The notes: generated by a model from the sequence alone, not told the origin. Counted from the first letter of the stretch, positions 1-6,189 are shown. The stretch is 7,879 bases of DNA from Collinsella sp. (GCA_019413955.1 DXMX01000074.1:1-7879), one strand, 5' to 3'. Program-made: numbers and translations.

Positions 1-12
1 GGGTGGTTTAAA

Positions 13-33
13 GCTGGGCGCTGCGCGGCCAGC
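13..33. repeat. small GC-rich inverted repeat at left edge
   Basis: GCTGGGCGC (13-21) pairs with GCGGCCAGC (25-33) with one mismatch and a 3-base loop. No T-run follows on either side, so it is not a clear terminator. The remaining 50 bases at the left edge show no gene. Confidence 0.3.
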
Positions 34-50
34 AGACTAAAGTCTTGAAT

Positions 51-83
51 AAAAAGCCCGCCGATCAAATGATCGACGGGCTT
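51..83 (-). terminator. intrinsic terminator of the PTS operon
   Basis: On the minus strand AAGCCCGTCGATCA (83-70) pairs with the arm at 54-67, with one mismatch and a very tight loop. It is followed directly by a T-run (55-51 on the minus strand). It lies about 50 bases past the IIB stop codon and closes the minus-strand unit, so no further PTS gene is cotranscribed downstream of IIB. Confidence 0.85.
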
Positions 84-132
84 AAGAAAGGAGGACCTGG
101 TTAATAAATGCTAGACAATGGCATGTTTCCAG

Positions 133-606
133 CTAGAAAACGTCCTTGGCAAATACCTTTGAGTCATTGGGGACCTGACGGATTTCGATAACCACGCCAT
201 CGTTCACAAGCTCTTGGATATGCTCGGCATCGGTTTCGGTCGCAAAGATCGCGGGGGTCGGATGAAGCGTGGTCTCGGGAGACTTTCGAGTTCCGCCCAG
301 ATTGATCTCTTTGATGTCTTTGCAACCCTTAGCAAGGCGATAGGCATCCTCGATCGTCTCGACAATGATAAACAGCGAATACTTGTCGGTGACGCCGCTG
401 TTGAGCGCCTCGATAGCAGCGTTTACGTCTTTTATGACGAGCTTCACGCCGTTGGGACGAGCTAGCCTCAATGCGGCTTTTCTCATGTCGTCTTTTGCCA
501 CGGCGTCGCTGGCACACAGGATGCAATCGACATCCAGCGCATGTGTCCAAGACATGGCGACCTGGCCGTGAATCAATCGGTAATCAACTCTCGTAAGCTT
601 AATCAT
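133..606 (-). CDS. PTS mannose/fructose/sorbose-family transporter subunit IIB
   Basis: Cytoplasmic IIB component of a mannose-class phosphotransferase system. It takes phosphate from IIA on a histidine and passes it to the sugar entering through IIC/IID. The N-terminus carries the family motif RVDYRLIHGQV, whose His (residue 13 with the start used here) is the expected phosphorylation site. The protein is 157 residues, near the usual 155-165, and has no membrane segment. Two ATGs compete. The first (613-615) directly abuts GGAG (616-619) with no spacer. The second (604-606) has 9 bases of spacing and is preferred; the longer form would add three residues. It lies 62 bases downstream of IIA and ends before the terminator at 51-83. 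Substrate (mannose, fructose, sorbose, amino sugar) cannot be told from sequence. A Tyr sits where many relatives have Asp or His before RLIHGQ. Confidence 0.9.
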   Translation of the reverse strand: MIKLTRVDYRLIHGQVAMSWTHALDVDCILCASDAVAKDDMRKAALRLARPNGVKLVIKDVNAAIEALNSGVTDKYSLFIIVETIEDAYRLAKGCKDIKEINLGGTRKSPETTLHPTPAIFATETDAEHIQELVNDGVVIEIRQVPNDSKVFAKDVF

Positions 607-615
607 CGTAATCAT

Positions 616-619
616 CTCC
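616..619 (-). promoter_or_regulatory. ribosome binding site deciding the IIB start
   Basis: GGAG on the minus strand. It touches the upstream ATG (613-615) directly and sits 9 bases from the ATG at 604-606, which favours the inner start. Confidence 0.6.
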
Positions 620-646
620 GCACGTAATAAAGGTAATGACAGGTGT

Positions 647-663
647 GGCCCTTAGCTAGGGCT
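647..663 (-). repeat. small hairpin between IIA and IIB
   Basis: GCCCT (648-652) pairs with AGGGC (658-662) around a 5-base loop. A wobble pair can extend it at the base. There is no T-run, so it is unlikely to terminate. It might tune IIB expression relative to IIA or protect the transcript; function is inferred only. Confidence 0.35.
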
Positions 664-677
664 CGAACCAGAACTAA

Positions 678-1097
678 CTAGAACTCTTCTTCTTCGACAT
701 CGGCAAGCATGTCCGCCGCCTCACAAAGCATGATAAACGAACGTGATCCCTCGACCGCAGCTTTGGCCTTGTCCGCATCCAGGGAGTCCAGCTGTGTAGC
801 CATTTCCACCAGCAGCGGCAAGTTCATTCCGGTGATCAACGTAAACGATCCGGCGGTCTGCCTCTGAATGAATTCGTTGTTTACAGAGCCGCCAAAGATG
901 TCAGTCACGACAAACCAAGAGTCGGCAGGGTCCTTCGACTCCATCCAAGCATCGATAAGCGCTGCGACATCCCTCGTGTCGTCATCGACATAGGCGCACG
1001 GACACTCGATTCGGTCGTTGGCGCCCATCAGGATCTCGAGAGAGCTTTTCATACCTTGGGCGAGATAACCATGACTCGCTAGCAATATCTTATTCAT
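678..1097 (-). CDS. PTS mannose/fructose-family transporter subunit IIA
   Basis: Cytoplasmic IIA component of a mannose-class PTS. It receives phosphate from phospho-HPr and hands it to IIB. It is 139 residues, the normal size for a free-standing IIA. The N-terminal strand MNKILLASHG puts the active-site His at residue 9, matching His10 of the E. coli ManX IIA domain. The TDIFGGSVNN segment (about residues 65-74) corresponds to the family TD-x-GGS loop beside the active site, and LITGMNLPLLVEM (about 88-100) to its conserved G-x-N-LP-L stretch. The tail is acidic (DVEEEEF). GGAG at 1102-1105 (minus strand) lies 4 bases before the ATG. It sits between the GntR regulator and IIB on the same strand. 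Substrate is unknown. No IIC or IID is adjacent. Confidence 0.92.
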   Translation of the reverse strand: MNKILLASHGYLAQGMKSSLEILMGANDRIECPCAYVDDDTRDVAALIDAWMESKDPADSWFVVTDIFGGSVNNEFIQRQTAGSFTLITGMNLPLLVEMATQLDSLDADKAKAAVEGSRSFIMLCEAADMLADVEEEEF

Positions 1098-1114
1098 AGT
1101 TCTCCAATATCAAT

Positions 1115-1152
1115 AAGACGTACTATATTGTCATAACAAAGTATATAAGCAA
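1115..1152 (-). promoter_or_regulatory. candidate promoter and operator for IIA-IIB
   Basis: On the minus strand TATAGT (1127-1122) could be a -10, with TTGCTT (1152-1147) as a weak -35 at a long 19-base spacing. Between them lies the dyad TTGTcataACAA (1128-1139), a GT-n4-AC type palindrome as bound by many GntR-family repressors. Its place in the spacer suits repression by the adjacent regulator. The dyad is seen; promoter and operator roles are inferred. Confidence 0.35.
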
Positions 1153-1202
1153 TTTCCTTTTTGCGGTGCGTTAATTCTCTAATTCCGCGAACGGTAACAA
1201 TT

Positions 1203-1239
1203 GGTCGGTAAAACGGCCGCTCCTTTTACAGACCGGCCG
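1203..1239 (-). terminator. two mutually exclusive hairpins between regulator and IIA
   Basis: On the minus strand CGGCCG (1239-1234) pairs with CGGCCG (1219-1214). This is followed at once by TTTT (1213-1210), giving a terminator-like hairpin with a 14-base loop. Alternatively the 11-base arm 1234-1224 pairs with 1213-1203 (10 of 11 pairs). That second fold captures the T-run and leaves one CGGCCG in its loop. The pair therefore resembles a terminator/antiterminator switch or a simple leaky terminator after the regulator gene. The structures are seen; switching is inferred. Confidence 0.5.
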
Positions 1240-1246
1240 CCCTTGC

Positions 1247-1951
1247 TTACAGATAGAACTTCAGTCGCTCGGTGCAGTACACCTGACGGGAGATGAAAAG
1301 CGGCTCGCCGCTTGGAGCATAACGCCTATCGACAAACAGAAGCAGCGGAGAGTCCAGCTCCACGTTAAGGTATGCCGCCTCGAGCTCGCTCGCATAGCAG
1401 ACCTCGAGCGTACGCGTGTTGGGGCCCATCTTGATCCCCTGGCGATCGAGTACCGCCATCAGCGAATCCTCGAGGGATTCATGCTCCAAAAAAGAAAGCG
1501 CAGCGGAATAGCTATTGGTTTCCAGCATCGTGGGCTTGTCATCCACAAGGCGCAGACGACGACTACGCAATACCTTTTGGGTATCGTCTACGCCCAGGAA
1601 CTTCGCGTCTCGCAGGCTTGGGAAGTCCCAGCCCATTGCGAGAACCCTGGTAGACGCCTGTTTTCCCGCAAGCTGGCACGAATGGGTAAAGCTCTCACGG
1701 TCGTCCGCGGCATACATCTGTGTGTCCGACGAAACGAACGTGCCCTTGCCGCGGGCCCTCTCAACAAGCCCAGCATCTTCCATTTCTTTAATTGCGGAGC
1801 GAACCGTTATTCGGCTCACGCCAAATTGCTCGATGAGCTCCGCCTCGGTCGGGAGCTTATCTCCCGGGCGGTACGTGCCGTTGGCGATCGAATCAGAAAG
1901 CGCACGGACAATCTGTTTGTACAGGGGGATAACGCTATTTGCTTCAACCAT
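1247..1951 (-). CDS. GntR family transcriptional regulator (HutC/UTRA type)
   Basis: DNA-binding regulator, probably sensing a sugar phosphate and controlling the PTS genes downstream. The N-terminus (about residues 6-72) is a GntR winged helix: IPLYKQI, then GDKLPTEAELIEQFGVSRI with the recognition helix around SRITVRSAIKEME, then the wing GLVERARGKGTFV. From about residue 90 to the end is a UTRA ligand domain, with the typical ETNSYS stretch and the closing RLKFYL. Length is about 234 residues, normal for the subfamily. Two in-frame ATGs exist. The outer (1958-1960) nearly touches AAAGG (1962-1966); the inner (1949-1951) has 10 bases of spacing and is preferred. The longer form would add three residues. 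It is followed on the same strand by IIA after 149 bases. The effector is unknown. Confidence 0.9.
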   Translation of the reverse strand: MVEANSVIPLYKQIVRALSDSIANGTYRPGDKLPTEAELIEQFGVSRITVRSAIKEMEDAGLVERARGKGTFVSSDTQMYAADDRESFTHSCQLAGKQASTRVLAMGWDFPSLRDAKFLGVDDTQKVLRSRRLRLVDDKPTMLETNSYSAALSFLEHESLEDSLMAVLDRQGIKMGPNTRTLEVCYASELEAAYLNVELDSPLLLFVDRRYAPSGEPLFISRQVYCTERLKFYL

Positions 1952-1960
1952 ATCAACCAT

Positions 1961-2231
1961 ACCTTTGCAAGGAATCAGCAGCTTATAGATAGATAACTTA
2001 TATTGTATTAGAACTTTTTAGGAGTCCATATATTTCCTAAATGATTCGGTAAACGGGGTGTTATTTCACTTTAGCGGGATGCAGCGGCTACCCGCGGCAT
2101 TCGTTATCAACCTAGCTAGGCTAGTCCACCCACATCGTCTCCAGTTCGCCGCAGAGCCGCGGCCCCATATGGGTATACTCTCGAAGATTCGACTCGATTC
2201 GCCCCCGCTGGGACGCCAAAGGAGACTGCAT
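1961..2231. promoter_or_regulatory. divergent intergenic region between regulator and peptidase
   Basis: The gene starts on either side diverge here. The half near the regulator is AT-rich and carries TATATTGT (1999-2006), the same octamer found at 1124-1131 before IIA; on the minus strand it reads into a possible -10 TATAAG. Toward the peptidase there is a perfect palindrome CCTAGCTAGG (2111-2120) and a -10-like TATACT (2174-2179) without a good -35. No convincing small gene is seen. Confidence 0.4.
2218..2224 (+). promoter_or_regulatory. ribosome binding site of the M16C peptidase
   Basis: AAAGGAG lies 7 bases before the ATG at 2232-2234. It fixes the start there, although the frame stays open upstream to an ATG at 2058. 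Confidence 0.8.
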
Positions 2232-5200
2232 ATGCCCACTACCTCAACCGACCCGCGCGCCGCTGCCGCCGCGCTGCTGGTACCCGGTACCACCTGCCAC
2301 GGTTTTGCCGTCGAGCGCTGCGAGACCGTGCCCGAGCTCGACTCGGACGCCTACGTGCTGCGCCACACCGCATCGGGCGCTCGCCTGCTGTACCTGGCGT
2401 GCGACGACGAAAACAAGGCCTTTGCCATTGGCTTTAAGACGCCGCCGGCCGATTCCACCGGCGTGTTCCATATTCTTGAGCACTCGGTGCTGTGCGGATC
2501 GGCCAAGTTCCCCGTCAAGGAGCCGTTTGTCGACCTGATCAAGAGCTCCATGCAGACGTTCCTCAACGCCATGACCTACCCCGACAAGACCATCTACCCC
2601 GTTGCCACCACCAACGAGCAGGATCTGTACAACCTGATGGACGTGTACCTGGACGCGGTGTTCAACCCGGCCATCTATACCAAGCCCACCATTTTTGAGC
2701 AGGAGGGCTGGCACTACGAGCTGGACCTGCCGGAGGGCGCCGAGGGCGAAGGCAGCGCCGCCAGCCTGCGCGAGGGCACGCTGCGCTATAACGGCGTGGT
2801 GTTCAACGAAATGAAGGGCGCGCTGTCCGACCCCATGAGCGTGCTGGACGATGCTGTTAACGCCGCACTCTATCCCGACACCGCCTATGCGCACGAGAGT
2901 GGCGGCGACCCGCGCGCGATTCCCGCGCTCACCTACGAGCAGTTCCTGGACACGCACGCGCGACACTACAATCCTTCCAACTCCTACATCACGCTCTACG
3001 GCGACCTGGACGTGGACCGCGCCCTGGCCTTTTTGGACGAGCGCTATCTGTCGCAACCGAGCGCCGCGAGCCGCCGCATGGACGCCGCCATCGCCGCCGG
3101 CGAGGACCCGTCCACGCTGGCGCCCAATCCGCTGGGCGTGCAGGCGCCCGTGACCTGCGAGTATAAGCGCGTCGAGATGGCCACCACGCCCGAGAACGCC
3201 CTGGTGGGCCTGGGTCTTGTACTGGGCAGCGCACTCGACCGCAAGCGCACAATCGCGGCGGACATCCTGTTCGAGGCGCTGCTGGGTTCCAACGAGGCAC
3301 CAGTTAAGAAGGCCATTCTGGCCGCCGGCCTGGGCGGCAACGTGGTGAGCTACACCGCAGCCGAAAGCCTGCAGCCCTACGAGCTCATCATGCTGCAGAA
3401 CGCGCAGCCCGGCGTGGCGCGCGAACTGCGCCGCGTGTTCCAGGACGCCTGCCGCGACCTGTGCGAGCATGGCGTTCCGCGCGAGCGCCTGGAGGCCATC
3501 ATCAGCAGCAACGAGTACGACCTGCGCCAGCGCGACTATGGCATCGCCGACGGCGTGGCCATTGCGTGCGACGCGCTGAGCACGTGGCTCTACGATGACG
3601 ACGCCGCGACGTTGGCGCTCAAGTACGGCCCGGTGTATGAGGAGCTGCGCGGCGAGCTGGACGGCAGCTATTTTGAGGACCTGCTGCGCGAGCTCGTGCT
3701 GGAGAACGGCCACATGGCGCTGGTCGAGCTGGTTCCGGTAGACGCTGCCAAGGGTGCGGAGGGCGCCGAAGCTGCCGAGCTGGCTACCAAGCGCGACGCC
3801 ATGACCGATGCCGAGCTGGCCGACGTGGTCGAGCGCACGGCCGTGCTGCGGGCCGCGCAGGAGGCCGAGGACACGCCCGAGGCCAAGGCCACGCTGCCGC
3901 GCCTGCGTGTATCCGACATTGGCGATGCGCGCCCCGAGCCGCCGCTTGTTGTGGACACGACTGCGCCCATCCCCTGCCTGCGCCACGGCATCCCCACCAA
4001 CCGCCTGGCCTACGCCATGCAGTACTTCGACCTGAGCTGCGTCGCATTTGAGGACCTGCCCTATGTAACACTGCTCTGCCGTCTGCTCAAACAGCTGCCC
4101 ACGAGCGAGCACTCGGCCGAGGAACTCGACAACTTGCTCGCCGGCAAGCTGGGCTTTTTGAGCTTTACGACCGAGGTCATGACGCAGCCCGACGTGGACG
4201 GCGTGCGTCCCTACCTGCTGGTGAGCGCCGGTGCCCTGTCCGAGAAGATCGATGCGCTGGCAAGCCTGCCGCGCGAGGTGTGGTCGAGCACGCTTTTGCT
4301 CGATGCTGACGCCGACCGCGTTCGCGACGTGCTCACGCAGATTCGCATTGGGCTTGAGCAGGGATTTATCAACAACGGCCACTCGGCGGCGCTCGGTCGC
4401 GCGATGAGCTACAGCTCGCCTTCGGCCGTGGTTCGCGAGCAGCTTTCGGGCGTGGACTTCTATCTGTTCCTGCGCGATCTGCTCGAGCACTTTGACGAGT
4501 GCTTTGACGGCCTGCGTGCTAAGCTTGCCGAGCTGGCAGGCCGCATCTTTGTGGCCGACGGCTGCCTGGCGAGCTTTACCGGCAGCGACGAGGACTTTGA
4601 CGCGTACTGGGATGCTGCGGGCGACCTGGGGCTTGGCGCGGGCGACGGCGCTGATGCCGGCCGCAACGCGCTCGTGGTGCCGACGCCGCGCGACCGTCAC
4701 GAGGCTTTCGTCATCCCCAGCGACATCTGCTTTGCGGCGCGCGCGTGCGACCCGCGTCGCCTGGGCATCGACGTGACGGGCGCATGGGCGGTTGCCGCCA
4801 ACGCGCTCTCCTACGACTACCTGTGGAACGAGATCCGCGTGAAGGGCGGTGCGTACGGCTGCGGATTCCGCGCGGCCGGCGAGCGTCAGGCGGCGTTCTA
4901 CACCTACCGCGACCCGGCGGTCGATCCTTCGATTGAGCGCATGGAACGCGCGGGCGCATGGCTCGGCAGCTTTGAACCCGACGAGGCCGCCTTTGAGGGC
5001 TTTATCGTGAGCTGCGTAAGCGGCATGGACGCGCCCGTGAAGCCGTACGCGCTCACCAAGCGCCGCAATACGACCTACCTGGCTGGGCTCGATCCGCATG
5101 CACGCGAGGAACGTCGCGCCCAGATGCTCGCGGCCACACCCGCTGAGCTTCGCTCGCTCGGCGCCGATGTGACGCGCATCGCAGCCGCGTCGCCCACCTG

Positions 5201-5270
5201 CGTCTTTGGCGGCCGAGACGTCATCGCCAAGAGCAACGCCGGCTTTAACGTCGTCGACCTGCTGGCCTAG
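2232..5270 (+). CDS. M16C family zinc metallopeptidase (presequence protease-like insulinase)
   Basis: Large inverzincin peptidase of the PreP/Cym1 type, a closed-chamber enzyme that degrades peptides; substrates here are unknown. The inverted zinc motif HILEH (residues 80-84, within FHILEHSVLCGS) gives two His ligands and the catalytic Glu83. The third ligand is Glu193 in FNEMKG. The TFLNAMTYPDKTIYPV stretch following the zinc site is characteristic of the PreP branch. The catalytic half spans about residues 35-450. The M16C-associated linker follows (about 475-570), here rich in Ala and Glu. The second half (about 590-1012) carries Arg869 and Tyr875 in RVKGGAYG, the conserved Arg/Tyr pair completing the active site. 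Length 1012 is normal for the family. There is no signal peptide or membrane segment, so it should be cytoplasmic. It stands alone, with its own ribosome binding site and terminator. Codon use is strongly GC-rich. Confidence 0.93.
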   Translation: MPTTSTDPRAAAAALLVPGTTCHGFAVERCETVPELDSDAYVLRHTASGARLLYLACDDENKAFAIGFKTPPADSTGVFHILEHSVLCGSAKFPVKEPFVDLIKSSMQTFLNAMTYPDKTIYPVATTNEQDLYNLMDVYLDAVFNPAIYTKPTIFEQEGWHYELDLPEGAEGEGSAASLREGTLRYNGVVFNEMKGALSDPMSVLDDAVNAALYPDTAYAHESGGDPRAIPALTYEQFLDTHARHYNPSNSYITLYGDLDVDRALAFLDERYLSQPSAASRRMDAAIAAGEDPSTLAPNPLGVQAPVTCEYKRVEMATTPENALVGLGLVLGSALDRKRTIAADILFEALLGSNEAPVKKAILAAGLGGNVVSYTAAESLQPYELIMLQNAQPGVARELRRVFQDACRDLCEHGVPRERLEAIISSNEYDLRQRDYGIADGVAIACDALSTWLYDDDAATLALKYGPVYEELRGELDGSYFEDLLRELVLENGHMALVELVPVDAAKGAEGAEAAELATKRDAMTDAELADVVERTAVLRAAQEAEDTPEAKATLPRLRVSDIGDARPEPPLVVDTTAPIPCLRHGIPTNRLAYAMQYFDLSCVAFEDLPYVTLLCRLLKQLPTSEHSAEELDNLLAGKLGFLSFTTEVMTQPDVDGVRPYLLVSAGALSEKIDALASLPREVWSSTLLLDADADRVRDVLTQIRIGLEQGFINNGHSAALGRAMSYSSPSAVVREQLSGVDFYLFLRDLLEHFDECFDGLRAKLAELAGRIFVADGCLASFTGSDEDFDAYWDAAGDLGLGAGDGADAGRNALVVPTPRDRHEAFVIPSDICFAARACDPRRLGIDVTGAWAVAANALSYDYLWNEIRVKGGAYGCGFRAAGERQAAFYTYRDPAVDPSIERMERAGAWLGSFEPDEAAFEGFIVSCVSGMDAPVKPYALTKRRNTTYLAGLDPHAREERRAQMLAATPAELRSLGADVTRIAAASPTCVFGGRDVIAKSNAGFNVVDLLA

Positions 5271-5274
5271 CCAC

Positions 5275-5319
5275 AAAGGTAGATTTTTGGGACATGCCTA
5301 AAATCTACCTTTTCTTTTT
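5275..5319 (+). terminator. intrinsic terminator of the M16C peptidase gene
   Basis: AAAGGTAGATTTT (5275-5287) pairs perfectly with AAAATCTACCTTT (5300-5312) around a 12-base loop. The tract TTTTCTTTTT follows the stem. It begins 4 bases after the stop codon. Confidence 0.9.
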
Positions 5320-5358
5320 CCGCCGCTTGGGCGGGCCAGCTCAGACCGTCCCACCAGT

Positions 5359-5421
5359 TTTGTCTCGATCTGTAACAGTAACTCGGCAAAAATGGGCCTA
5401 GCTGTTACAGATCGAGACAAA
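5359..5421. repeat. perfect 20-bp inverted repeat
   Basis: TTTGTCTCGATCTGTAACAG (5359-5378) is the exact reverse complement of 5402-5421, with a 23-base loop (5379-5401). It is not followed by a T-run and comes after the true terminator, so termination is not its evident role. It looks like a dispersed intergenic palindrome or a small non-autonomous element. The inner arm end is itself nearly palindromic (CTGTAACAG). Confidence 0.8.
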
Positions 5422-5449
5422 CCGCCGCAGACACCCGCCCTTCAGCAAA

Positions 5450-5486
5450 AACCACCACAAAGGGGACAGGCACCTTTGTGGTGGTT
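5450..5486. repeat. REP-like palindrome with GGACAGG core, copy 1
   Basis: AACCACCACAAAGG (5450-5463) pairs perfectly with 5473-5486 to give a 14-bp stem; the loop is GGACAGGCA. Arms and loop core recur in degenerate form at 6190-6231, and the loop core recurs inverted at 6277-6284. This suggests a REP-type intergenic element. Confidence 0.75.
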
Positions 5487-5493
5487 CGAACAC

Positions 5494-5522
5494 TTGTTCT
5501 ATACGTACACATGTTCTATAGT
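5494..5522 (+). promoter_or_regulatory. candidate hicAB promoter
   Basis: TTGTTC (5494-5499) as -35 and TATAGT (5517-5522) as -10 are separated by 17 bases. A direct repeat TGTTCTATA (5495-5503 and 5512-5520) covers both boxes. GAACA-CT-TGTTC (5488-5499) forms a small dyad over the -35. These repeats could be binding sites for HicB or another regulator. Confidence 0.6.
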
Positions 5523-5547
5523 AGGGGTGCTTGCATCGGACTTAAAT

Positions 5548-5568
5548 TGCAACTAGGATATAGTTGCA
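5548..5568. promoter_or_regulatory. candidate HicB operator
   Basis: TGCAACTA (5548-5555) and TAGTTGCA (5561-5568) form a perfect 8-bp inverted repeat with a 5-base spacer. It lies between the promoter and the hicA start. A dyad here fits autorepression by the ribbon-helix-helix antitoxin, as known for hicAB loci. Binding is inferred. Confidence 0.5.
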
Positions 5569-5582
5569 GAATGTGAGGCGGG

Positions 5583-5846
5583 ATGACGCGGACCGATAAA
5601 CTCATCGCCCAACTACTTAGCTGCCCTTCGACGTATCGGTATACCGATTTTTTAAAAGTCATGGCTTCATATGGCTTTGAAATGGACAACAAAGGCAAGA
5701 CATCCGGATCGCGCGTTCGCTTCTACAGGCCATCAGATGGCAGGATGTTCGTAATGCACGCGCCACATCCATCTGACGAATTGACAGCGGGGACCATTCG
5801 AAACATCGTTCGATTTCTGCAAGATGTCGGAGGTAGTCATGAGTAA
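5583..5846 (+). CDS. hicA: HicA family type II toxin (mRNA interferase)
   Basis: Toxin of a type II toxin-antitoxin pair; HicA proteins have a double-stranded-RNA-binding-like fold and cleave mRNA. At 87 residues it is of normal size. Family marks are the N-terminal helix, then GFEMDNKGKTSGSRVRFYR (about 31-49), then MHAPHPSDELTAGTIRNIVRFL (58-79), the last matching the HP..EL..G..R.I signature. The usual GSH catalytic His is Arg44 here (SGSR), while His59 and His62 remain. Variants of this kind form a HicA subgroup, so activity is plausible but unproven. The start has GAGG (5575-5578) 4 bases upstream. The gene overlaps hicB by 8 bases. A perfect 14-bp palindrome followed by T6 lies inside it at 5635-5653. 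GC is clearly lower than in the peptidase, hinting at acquisition. Confidence 0.85.
   Translation: MTRTDKLIAQLLSCPSTYRYTDFLKVMASYGFEMDNKGKTSGSRVRFYRPSDGRMFVMHAPHPSDELTAGTIRNIVRFLQDVGGSHE
5829..5833 (+). promoter_or_regulatory. ribosome binding site of hicB inside hicA
   Basis: GGAGG lies 5 bases before the ATG at 5839-5841, so this is preferred over the in-frame ATG at 5824. Confidence 0.75.
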
Positions 5847-6168
5847 CGTTTTGGCATACAAGAGCTATTTCGCCCCAGTCGAGTTCGATGCCGAGCAGCA
5901 TGTGCTAACAGGTATGGTCACCGGCATTAGGGACGCAATCGTATTTGAAGGCTCCACGGCTGAAGAAGTGGAGCAATGCTTCCACGACGCCGTCGACGAT
6001 TACCTTGAGTTTTGCGCCGAGAAGGGCAAGGAACCCGAGCGGGCTTTTAAGGGCTCGTTCAGCGTAAGAACGGGCTCCGAGCTCCACAAGCAAGCGGCGC
6101 TGGCAGCGGCAAAGAAGGGTGAGTCACTCAATAAGTTTGTGACTGAAGCAATCGCTGCGGCGTTATAG
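5839..6168 (+). CDS. hicB: HicB family type II antitoxin with ribbon-helix-helix domain
   Basis: Antitoxin that neutralises HicA and probably represses the hicAB promoter. At 109 residues, it has a HicB N-terminal domain (about 5-65: YKSYFAPVEFDAE, then GIRDAIVFEGSTAEEVEQCFHDAVDDYLEF). This is followed by a ribbon-helix-helix DNA-binding tail (about 72-105: GSFSVRTGSELHKQAALAAA, then GESLNKFVTEAI). The start at 5839 has a good GGAGG at 5 bases, and its ATGAGTAA overlaps the hicA stop, which suggests translational coupling. The order toxin then antitoxin is usual for hicAB. The likely operator is the dyad at 5548-5568. No classical terminator follows; the two palindromes at 6190-6298 are the only structures downstream. 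Confidence 0.9.
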   Translation: MSNVLAYKSYFAPVEFDAEQHVLTGMVTGIRDAIVFEGSTAEEVEQCFHDAVDDYLEFCAEKGKEPERAFKGSFSVRTGSELHKQAALAAAKKGESLNKFVTEAIAAAL

Positions 6169-6189
6169 CATTAACGCATAAGCCCAAAC

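Larger units (their letters stand above)
5271..5582. other. palindrome-rich intergenic region before hicA
   Basis: This gene-free stretch holds, in order, the peptidase terminator, a perfect 20-bp inverted repeat, a 14-bp-stem hairpin with a GGACAGG core, and a promoter with operator-like repeats for hicAB. The 7-bp pair GGGCGGG (5329-5335) and CCCGCCC (5434-5440) brackets the 20-bp repeat. No credible ORF lies within it. Confidence 0.7.

Noticed and set aside
108..191. A 27-codon plus-strand ORF with AAAGGAGG upstream (87-94)
   Set aside because: Spacing of 13 bases is long, the ORF runs antisense into the IIB 3' end, no promoter is seen, and the purine-rich stretch sits beside the terminator of the opposite strand.
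1481..1996. Plus-strand frames opposite the GntR regulator
   Set aside because: They are shadows of a gene with clear winged-helix and UTRA motifs on the minus strand and show no domains of their own.
2058..2231. An upstream ATG at 2058 adding 58 residues to the peptidase
   Set aside because: It has no good ribosome binding site and the extra residues match nothing. The ATG at 2232 has AAAGGAG at 7 bases and gives the family's usual N-terminus.
2244..5276. A 1010-codon open frame antisense to the peptidase gene
   Set aside because: It is in exact codon register with the sense gene, so its stops would correspond to sense codons TTA, CTA and TCA, which GC-rich genes avoid. The translation has no recognisable domain, while the sense strand has full M16C motifs.
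5516..5698. A 60-codon minus-strand frame over the hicAB promoter and hicA start
   Set aside because: No ribosome binding site or recognisable domain, and it is opposite a well-supported toxin gene and promoter.
5824..5838. Earlier ATG for hicB at 5824
   Set aside because: The GGAGG at 5829-5833 lies downstream of it and correctly spaced for the ATG at 5839.
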